Shown piece after piece: positions 58,565-64,000 of a stretch of DNA of 64,000 nt. How positions within the stretch are numbered: position 1 is the stretch's first letter; each line of letters starts with the position of its first letter. The notes beneath the pieces are model-generated. The model was not told the origin of the DNA, did no database searches, and was given only the letters and a program-made list of their open reading frames with translations. Source of the DNA: Streptomyces sp. NBC_00513 (GTDB taxonomy: Bacteria > Actinomycetota > Actinomycetes > Streptomycetales > Streptomycetaceae); NCBI RefSeq assembly GCF_041431415.1, contig NZ_CP107845.1:1302001-1366000 (forward strand), read 5' to 3'. A program made the position numbers and the translations under genes.

Positions 58565-59800
58565 ATGAGCGGGTTCGGGCGGTACCTGGCCGCGGCGCTC
58601 GCCGCGCGGTTCGCCTCCGAGGGCATGGGCATGGCCGTGGTGCTGTTGGCTCTGGAGCGCACCGGGGACGCGGCGTTCGGTGCCTTCGTCCTGACCGCCT
58701 GGTTGGCCCCGCACGTGCTGGCGGCCCCGCTCGCCGGGGCCGCCGCCGCGCGGGCGCGCAGCCCCCGGCTGTTCCACGTGGGCTGTCTGGCGGGGTTCAC
58801 GGCCGCGGTGGCCGCCCTGGCCCTGCTGTTGGGCCGCGCGCCGGCGCCGGCGGTGTTCGCGGTGGCGGCGCTCGGGGGCGCCTGCGGGCCGATGGTGACG
58901 GGCGGACTGTCCAGCCTGGTCGCGGGGTTGTGGCCGCCCGGCCCGGGCCGCGACCGGGCGTACGGCTGGGACGCCTCCACGTACAACGCGGCCGGGGTGA
59001 CCGCTCCGGCGGCGATCAGCCTGGTCGCGGCGACGGGTTCGGCGGCCTCCGCGATGGCACTGCCGGCGGCGGCCGGCGCGCTGGCGACGGTGCTGGCGGC
59101 GACGCTTCCGTACGGAACCCCGGGCGCGGGCCGGCCGCCGGGCGGACCCCGGGTCGGGGTGGGCGGCGGTCTGGCGGCGCTCTGGCGGGTCCGGGAGCTG
59201 CGGGCCATCACCTCGGCGACGACCCTGGCGTTCGTCGGCATCGGCTCGCTGACCACCACCTCGGTGCTGTTCGCGGCCGATCTGGGGAACCCGGGAGCGG
59301 GCGGGGTGCTGATGACCGCCTTCGCGGTGGGGGCGCTGGGCGGCTCCCTGACGCTGGGTCGGATCACGGCAGTGGCTCCGGGCCGGCTGGCCTGCGGGGC
59401 GTTGGCGGGGACGGGACTGGCTCTGGCGGGTGCCGCGTTCGCCCCTTCCGTCGCGTGGGCGGCGGTGGCGTTCGCGGTGGCCGGGGTGTGTGACGGTCCC
59501 CTGCTGACGGCCACGCTGCGGATCCGCTCGGACCACGCGCCCGACGGGGTCCGGACCCAGGTGTTCACGCTCGGGGCGGGGCTCAAGCTGACGGCCGCGT
59601 CGGCGGGCGCCGCCCTGGTGGGGTTCGCCGCCGACGCACCGCCGTGGACACTGCTGCTCGGGATCGCCGGGCTCCAGGCGGCCGCCGCGCTGCTGTACGC
59701 CGCGCAGGTGCGTGGCCCCGTACCGCCGGCGGCCGTCACAGCGCCGTCGGCAGCCTCCGCCACAGCTCCGACCGGTCCGCCGACTCCCGGAGGGCCGTGA
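58565..59800 (+). CDS. MFS transporter
   Basis: 411 aa with about twelve helices, ATG 58565 after GGAGGGGG. The amphipathic central loop (PYGTPGAGRPPGGPRVG) separates two six-helix halves. Very Ala/Gly-rich, with few charged residues in the membrane; substrate unknown. Its last 65 bp overlap the tail of the convergent transglutaminase-like gene. Confidence 0.87.
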   Translation: MSGFGRYLAAALAARFASEGMGMAVVLLALERTGDAAFGAFVLTAWLAPHVLAAPLAGAAAARARSPRLFHVGCLAGFTAAVAALALLLGRAPAPAVFAVAALGGACGPMVTGGLSSLVAGLWPPGPGRDRAYGWDASTYNAAGVTAPAAISLVAATGSAASAMALPAAAGALATVLAATLPYGTPGAGRPPGGPRVGVGGGLAALWRVRELRAITSATTLAFVGIGSLTTTSVLFAADLGNPGAGGVLMTAFAVGALGGSLTLGRITAVAPGRLACGALAGTGLALAGAAFAPSVAWAAVAFAVAGVCDGPLLTATLRIRSDHAPDGVRTQVFTLGAGLKLTAASAGAALVGFAADAPPWTLLLGIAGLQAAAALLYAAQVRGPVPPAAVTAPSAASATAPTGPPTPGGP

Positions 59801-60335
59801 GCGGGGCGGGGTGGGGGGCCGCGTACAGCCCCGGGTAGTCGACTTCGCCGAGTTCGGGGCGGACGGTGAAGGCGAGCCGCTCGTGGTCGAGGGTGAACCG
59901 GGCGTCCACGCCCGGCTTGTTGCCGCGCGGGTCCACCCGGGCCCAGTGGGCGCTGCCGGGCAGGCGCAGGGCGACGAGGCCGTGGATCAGCGGGCCGGAG
60001 CCGTCGTCCTCGGTCAGACGCTGGTAGCAGAGGGCCGCCGGGATGCCCCGGGCGCGCAACAGCGCGGCGAGGGCGTGGGACTTGGCGTGACAGATGCCGG
60101 TCCGCGCGGCGAGCACATCGGAGGCGCGCCAGGTCACGCGGTCGTCGCCGGCGTCGGCGGAGTGCGTGACGGTGTCGCGGACGAACTCGTAGGCCACGGC
60201 GGCGTAGGCGTACGGGTCGCCGCCCGTGGCGGTCCAGAGCGCGTCGGCGGTCTCGGCGACGAGGGGATGGCCGTGGTCCACCGCCTCGTCGGCCGCGAGA
60301 TAGGCGGGGTCGGGTTGCTCCTGGATCATTTCCAT
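59736..60335 (-). CDS. Transglutaminase-like cysteine protease family protein
   Basis: 199 aa. Catalytic triad C82 in TGICHAKS, H118 in LIHGL, D135 in VDPRGN. The N-terminal pattern (MEMIQEQPDPAYLAADEAVDH) agrees with family members, supporting the ATG at 60335. Cytosolic. It is the last gene behind the DUF6421-like/SDR/aldolase operon, with 91 bp between. The start codon is enclosed in a 14-bp perfect inverted repeat, so expression may need the hairpin to open. The final 65 bp overlap the MFS gene on the other strand. Confidence 0.88.
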   Translation of the reverse strand: MEMIQEQPDPAYLAADEAVDHGHPLVAETADALWTATGGDPYAYAAVAYEFVRDTVTHSADAGDDRVTWRASDVLAARTGICHAKSHALAALLRARGIPAALCYQRLTEDDGSGPLIHGLVALRLPGSAHWARVDPRGNKPGVDARFTLDHERLAFTVRPELGEVDYPGLYAAPHPAPLTALRESADRSELWRRLPTAL

Positions 60336-60347
60336 GATCCAGGAGCA
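60316..60347. promoter_or_regulatory. 14-bp perfect inverted repeat over the transglutaminase start codon
   Basis: TGCTCCTGGATCAT and ATGATCCAGGAGCA flank TTCC. In the mRNA (minus strand) the loop reads GGAA, a GNRA tetraloop, and both possible start codons (60335 and 60329) lie in the loop-proximal stem. As DNA it is also a fine operator. Confidence 0.65.
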
Positions 60348-60378
60348 TACCTATGCATGCTTTGGCATGCCTATCGCA
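60347..60378. promoter_or_regulatory. AT-rich repeat cluster (GCATGC-tttg-GCATGC)
   Basis: GCATGC occurs at 60355-60360 and 60365-60370. The surrounding DNA reads as two copies of GCAT-x-CCTAT (60345 and 60365). CATAAT-like and TAGG-containing hexamers on the minus strand suggest the transglutaminase promoter lies here, overlapped by regulator sites. Confidence 0.45.
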
Positions 60379-60426
60379 TTATGGGTGTCGAGTCGGCGGC
60401 CCCACCGGGCGTCGGACGGGCGGGCC

Positions 60427-61503
60427 CTACCGGGCCAGCTCCTCCTTCAGCGCCTGGAGGAAGGCGTCGACGTCCTCCTCCTGGGTGTCGTAGCTGCACA
60501 TCCAGCGCACGTCGCCGGCGATCTCGTCCCAGAAGTAGAAGCGGAACCGCTCCTGGAGCCGGCGCGTCGCCGCGTGCGGCAGTCGCGCGAACACCGCGTT
60601 GGCCTGCACCGGGTAGAGGATCTCGACCCCGTCGGTCTCCCGGACACCGGCCGCCAGCCGCTGCGCCATCGCGTTGGCGTGCCGGGCGTTGCGCAGCCAC
60701 AGGTCCTTGGCGAGCAGGGCCTCCAACTGCACCGACACGAAGCGCATCTTGGACGCGAGTTGCATCGACATCTTGCGGATGTGCTTCATCTGCCGGACCG
60801 CGTCGGGGTTCAGCACGACGACCGCCTCGCCGAACATCATCCCGTTCTTGGTCCCGCCGTACGACAGGACGTCCACGCCGGCCGCGTTGGTGAAGGCACG
60901 CATCGGCACGTCGAGCGAGGCGGCGGCGTTCGCTATCCGCGCGCCGTCCAGGTGCACCTTCATGCCCATGCCGTGCGCGTGCTCGCAGATGGCCCGGATC
61001 TCGTCGACCGTGTAGACGGTGCCGAGTTCCGTGTTCTGGGTGATCGAGACGACCTGCGGCATCGCGCGGTGCTCGTCCTCCCAGCCCCAGGCCTGCCGGT
61101 CGATCAGCTCGGGGGTGAGCTTGCCGTCCGGAGTGGGGACGGTGAGCAGCTTGAGCCCGGCCATCCGCTCGGGCGCGCCGCCCTCGTCCACGTTGATGTG
61201 CGCCGACTCGGCGCAGACCACGGCGCCCCAGCGGTCGGTCAGGGCCTGGAGGGCCGTGACGTTCGCACCGGTGCCGTTGAAGACCGGGTAAGCCTGCGCG
61301 TACGGGCCGAAGTGGCTGCGGAAGATCTTCTGCAGATGTTCGGTGTACTCGTCGTCGCCGTAGGAGACCTGGTGGCCTCCGTTGGCCAACGCGATGGCCT
61401 CCAGGATCTCCGGATGCGCCCCCGCGTAGTTGTCGCTGGCGAATCCGCGCACCGCCGGATCGTGGTGGCGGTGCGCATCGGTCTTCCCGCTCGCGGTTCT
61501 CAC
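60427..61503 (-). CDS. Low-specificity L-threonine aldolase-like PLP enzyme
   Basis: 358 aa from GTG 61503, which overlaps the SDR stop by 4 nt (GTGA); a GTG at 61521 would add six residues. Fold-type I: the motif RGFASDNYAGAHPEIL at the start, NGTGANVTALQAL, VHLDGARIANAAA, and the PLP lysine in SYGGTKNGMMFGEA. Splits threonine or other beta-hydroxy amino acids to glycine and an aldehyde. Third gene of the operon beginning with the DUF6421-like gene. Confidence 0.9.
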   Translation of the reverse strand: MRTASGKTDAHRHHDPAVRGFASDNYAGAHPEILEAIALANGGHQVSYGDDEYTEHLQKIFRSHFGPYAQAYPVFNGTGANVTALQALTDRWGAVVCAESAHINVDEGGAPERMAGLKLLTVPTPDGKLTPELIDRQAWGWEDEHRAMPQVVSITQNTELGTVYTVDEIRAICEHAHGMGMKVHLDGARIANAAASLDVPMRAFTNAAGVDVLSYGGTKNGMMFGEAVVVLNPDAVRQMKHIRKMSMQLASKMRFVSVQLEALLAKDLWLRNARHANAMAQRLAAGVRETDGVEILYPVQANAVFARLPHAATRRLQERFRFYFWDEIAGDVRWMCSYDTQEEDVDAFLQALKEELAR

Positions 61504-62270
61504 GGTTGCGGAGTGAGCCACAGACGCTGTCCGTTCACATCGGGTGCGGGCCGCTCCCAGACGCCGGCGATGGCCTCGGCCAGCTCCTTGACGTCGGTGA
61601 AGCCCGCGAACTTCGCAGTGGGACGCTCGGCGCGCATCGCGTCGTGCACCAATGCCTTGATGACCAGGATCGCAGCCGCGGCGTTCGGGCCGTCCTCGCC
61701 CCCCGCCTTGCGGAAGGAGTCCGCCATGGCGAGCGTCCAGGCCTCGGCCGCCGCCTTGCCCGCGTTGTACGCGGCGTTGTTGGCGACCGGCTTGTGCGCG
61801 CCGGACTGGCTGATCAGGACGTAGCGCCCCCGATCGCTGCGCAGCAGGCCGTCGTGGAAGGCGAGCGAGGTGTGCTGGACGGTGCGGATCAGGAGCTTCT
61901 CCAGGAAGGCCCAGTCCGCCAGGTCGGCGTCGGTGAAGGTCTTGCTGCCGCGCCAGCCGCCGACGAGGTGGACGAGGCCGTCGACCCGGCCGAACTCCTT
62001 CTCGGTCCGCTCGGCCCAGGCCTTGGTGGCCTCCAGGTCGAGGAGGTCCACGGTGTCGCCGACGACGGTGGCGCCGCCGTGTGCGTAGCGGGCCGCGTCC
62101 ACGGCCTCCGCGAGGCGCGTCGGGTCGGCGTCGGCCGCGACGACCACCGCGCCCGCCTCGGCGAGGCGGAGCAGGGCGGCCTGGCCCGCGGGCCCACCGG
62201 CCCCGGCCACCGCGATCACCGCTCCGTGCAGCTTCCCGTCACCGTTGCCGGTGTTACCGGAGCCGTTCAT
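61500..62270 (-). CDS. Short-chain dehydrogenase/reductase family protein
   Basis: 256 aa, ATG 62270 with AGGAGG 8 nt upstream. Cofactor motif AGAGGPAG near 17-24 (a variant of TGxxxGxG), VHLVGGWRG, and the catalytic AAYNAGKAAAE (Tyr-x3-Lys). NAD(P)-dependent oxidoreductase; substrate unknown. Coupled to the aldolase by stop/start overlap, 26 bp behind the DUF6421-like gene. Confidence 0.9.
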   Translation of the reverse strand: MNGSGNTGNGDGKLHGAVIAVAGAGGPAGQAALLRLAEAGAVVVAADADPTRLAEAVDAARYAHGGATVVGDTVDLLDLEATKAWAERTEKEFGRVDGLVHLVGGWRGSKTFTDADLADWAFLEKLLIRTVQHTSLAFHDGLLRSDRGRYVLISQSGAHKPVANNAAYNAGKAAAEAWTLAMADSFRKAGGEDGPNAAAAILVIKALVHDAMRAERPTAKFAGFTDVKELAEAIAGVWERPAPDVNGQRLWLTPQP

Positions 62271-62296
62271 CTGTGCAGCCTCCTGTGGGCGAGAGC

Positions 62297-63703
62297 TCAC
62301 GCGGCGGCCTGCTCGGCCGTCTCGGCGTTCAGGGCGGTGATGCCCTTCGTGGAGGCGATCACACCCTTGAGCTTCTTGGCGAGGGCCTCATAGAACATGC
62401 TCAGGGGAAACTCGTCCGGAAGCACGTCGTCGACGAGCTTGCGCGGAGGCAGGGTGAGGTCGAGGGCGTCGGGGCCCTTCGCCCACTTGGAGCCCGGGTG
62501 CGGGGCGAGGTAGGTGGAGACCAGCTCGTAGGCCTTGAACCAGTGGACGAGCTTCGGGCGGTCGATGCCGGCCCGGTAGAGGTCCTCGATCTCGGCGCAC
62601 AGCTGGTTGGTGACCTGCGGGGCGCGCATCCAGTCGATCTTCAGCTTGTTGTCCGTCCAGCGCACGACGTCGTGCTTGTGGAGGTACGCGAAGAGCAGCT
62701 GGCCGCCGAGGCCGTCGTAGTTGCGGTTGCGGTCGCCGGAGACCGGGAAGCGGAACATCCGGTCGAAGAGGACGGCGTACTGCACGTCACGGCCGTGCTC
62801 GTTGCCCTCGGACTCCAGCTTCACGGCCTCCTTGAAGGCGGTGAGGTCGCAGCGCAGCTCCTCGAGGCCGTACATCCAGAACGGCTGGCGCTGCTTGATC
62901 ATGAAGGGGTCGAACGGCAGGTCGCCGTGGCTGTGGGTGCGGTCGTGGACCATGTCCCACAGCACGAAGGCCTTCTCGCAGCGGTGCTGGTCCTCGACCA
63001 TGGCGGCGATGTCCTCGGGCAGCTCGATGCCCAGGATGTCCACGGCCGCCTCGGTGACCCGGCGGTAGCGCGCGGCCTCGCGGTCACAGAAGATGCCGCC
63101 CCAGGTGAAGCGCTCGGGGGCCTCGCGCACGGCGATGGTCTCCGGGAAGAGCACGGCGGAGTGGGTGTCGTAGCCCGGGGTGAAGTCCTCGAAGGTGATG
63201 CCGAGGAAGAGCGGGTTGTCGTACCGGGTGCGCTCCAGCTCGGCGAGCCACTCGGGCCACACCATCTTCAGCACGACGGCCTCGAAGTTGCGGTCCAGGT
63301 TGCCGTTCTGCGTGTACATCGGGAAGACGACGAGGTGCTGGAGGCCGTCGGCGCGCCCGGAGGCCGGGTGAAAGGCCAGCAGGGAGTCGAGGAAGTCCGG
63401 CACGCGGAAGTCGTCCGCGACCCACTTGCGCAGGTCCGCGACGAGCGCGGCGTGGTACTCGGTGGCGTGCGGCAGCAGCGGGGACAGCGCGAGCACGGCG
63501 TCCGCGACGCGCTCCACGACGGCCTCGACCTCGACGCGCGCGGGGGCTCCCTCGGCCTCGAAGTCGATCGAGCCGTCGGCCGACTGCCAGGGGCGGATCT
63601 CCTCCACGGCGGCCTTGAGCGCGAGCCACGCGGGCTGGTCCACTACCCGCGTTTCCGCGGTTGTCACGGCACCGCCGACGCCCGGCACAAGAGTTTCCGT
63701 CAT
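62297..63703 (-). CDS. DUF6421-like protein
   Basis: 468 aa, ATG 63703 preceded by GGAGGAAG. Soluble, no known catalytic motif, but it has conserved-looking polar clusters: VLWDMVHDRTHSHGDLPFDP (near 243-262, several His/Asp) and DRNRNYDGLGGQLLFAYLHKHD. I recognise the actinobacterial DUF6421 family; the His/Asp cluster could bind metal. Operonic with SDR and aldolase. Confidence 0.85.
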   Translation of the reverse strand: MTETLVPGVGGAVTTAETRVVDQPAWLALKAAVEEIRPWQSADGSIDFEAEGAPARVEVEAVVERVADAVLALSPLLPHATEYHAALVADLRKWVADDFRVPDFLDSLLAFHPASGRADGLQHLVVFPMYTQNGNLDRNFEAVVLKMVWPEWLAELERTRYDNPLFLGITFEDFTPGYDTHSAVLFPETIAVREAPERFTWGGIFCDREAARYRRVTEAAVDILGIELPEDIAAMVEDQHRCEKAFVLWDMVHDRTHSHGDLPFDPFMIKQRQPFWMYGLEELRCDLTAFKEAVKLESEGNEHGRDVQYAVLFDRMFRFPVSGDRNRNYDGLGGQLLFAYLHKHDVVRWTDNKLKIDWMRAPQVTNQLCAEIEDLYRAGIDRPKLVHWFKAYELVSTYLAPHPGSKWAKGPDALDLTLPPRKLVDDVLPDEFPLSMFYEALAKKLKGVIASTKGITALNAETAEQAAA

Positions 63704-63738
63704 GTCACTTCCTCCACAGGAGAACCTCACGTCAAGAC

Positions 63739-63768
63739 AGCGTATGCATGTGAGGCTCTCCCACTCAA
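63739..63768 (-). promoter_or_regulatory. Promoter of the DUF6421-like / SDR / aldolase operon
   Basis: -35 TTGAGT (63768-63763), 18 bp, -10 TACGCT (63744-63739). GTGAGG in the spacer (63750-63755) pairs with CCTCAC just downstream of the start point (63725-63730), a possible operator that brackets the -10; a further CCTCAC is at 63793-63798. Confidence 0.5.
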
Positions 63769-64000
63769 GAGAGAACTCGGGAAATTATCCTGCCTCACCC
63801 CCCGCTTCGCCGAAATTCTTCCCGTCCTTCACGGTGGAAGCCAAGCCTCCGGTCTTCCCTCCCCATACCCCGCGGACCTGCGAGAACGCCTTCGGGACCG
63901 CTCCGGGCACCGAAGGCGCGCCGGCTCGGGACGTCGAGGACCGAGGGCGGCGGGCCCGCTCCCGACCTCCCGTGATCCTGCTCACTCGGCGCCGCGGAAG
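63769..64000. other. Right-edge intergenic DNA, no gene called
   Basis: An open frame on the minus strand (63785-63985, 66 codons) has no recognised family and a weak start. On the plus strand a GTG at 63972 opens a frame (VILLTRRRG) that runs off the window; it could be a real start, but too little is seen. Confidence 0.4.

Noticed and set aside
63785..63985. 66-codon minus-strand ORF at the right edge
   Set aside because: Weak start, no recognisable family, overlaps the probable promoter region; left as intergenic.
1..64000. Search for CRISPR arrays, transposases, integrases and phage genes
   Set aside because: No regularly spaced long repeats and no DDE, tyrosine or serine recombinase motifs were seen; the tandem repeats present have no spacers.

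Overview
The window is chromosomal DNA of a Streptomyces (or a very close relative). The evidence is a base composition above 70 percent GC, strong third-position GC, and frequent GTG starts. Several genes begin 6-7 nt after a -10 hexamer, the pattern of leaderless transcripts. Families largely restricted to Streptomyces are present: streptophobe, DUF6777-like, DUF6643-like, DUF6332-like, DUF6421-like, DUF6986-like and Rv1733c-like. I see no rRNA, tRNA, CRISPR array, insertion sequence, integrase or phage gene. The genes read as a colinear chromosomal arm with a few accessory pieces. Family names are from recognition of motifs, not from a database search.

1-20 kb is rich in signalling. It holds a phosphodiester glycosidase (cut by the left edge), a PAS-GAF-SpoIIE phosphatase, a DUF6777-like membrane protein and a streptophobe membrane protein. 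Next comes a compact operon of a double-FHA ABC exporter, an SH3-like protein and a Ser/Thr kinase, which resembles the mycobacterial Rv1747/PknF pair. It is divergent from a zinc-type CDF exporter. A second receptor kinase is translationally coupled to a one-pass membrane protein with a similar ectodomain. A GNAT-AAA fusion, an alpha/beta hydrolase and a secreted trypsin-like protease follow.

20-40 kb is mostly housekeeping or conserved: two small coupled genes, apolipoprotein N-acyltransferase, an ADP-ribosylglycohydrolase, a glutamate-racemase-like protein, a hopanoid-type glycosyltransferase and a MOSC protein. It also has a beta-helix/AAA ATPase fusion, a membrane protein with a lipase-like tail, a cysteine-synthase-like PLP enzyme, an HATPase anti-sigma-type protein, a ROK regulator and an AlkB dioxygenase. 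40-46.7 kb looks more accessory: spherulin-4-like and ricin-lectin secreted proteins, an MFS pump behind an attenuator-like hairpin, a G-rich tract, a TetR/F420-reductase pair with matched operators, and about 785 bp of proline-codon-rich repeat DNA.

46.7-64 kb carries a geranylgeranyl-reductase-type flavoenzyme, an M20 peptidase, an MBL hydrolase, a TmrB-NUDIX fusion, a LacI regulator and an aldolase-like protein. A redox cluster follows, transcribed leftwards: thioredoxin, a 26-codon leader peptide, flavin reductase, EtfB and EtfA. Then come a PlsC acyltransferase, an MFS protein, a transglutaminase-like protein whose start codon lies in a perfect hairpin, and the operon DUF6421-like / SDR / threonine aldolase.

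Most interesting non-coding signals: the leader peptide at 56871-56951, the start-codon hairpin at 60316-60347, the terminator-like hairpin that holds the ribosome-binding site of the MFS gene at 43056-43086, the paired TetR operators at 45339-45405, and tandem repeats that begin or end on gene stop codons.
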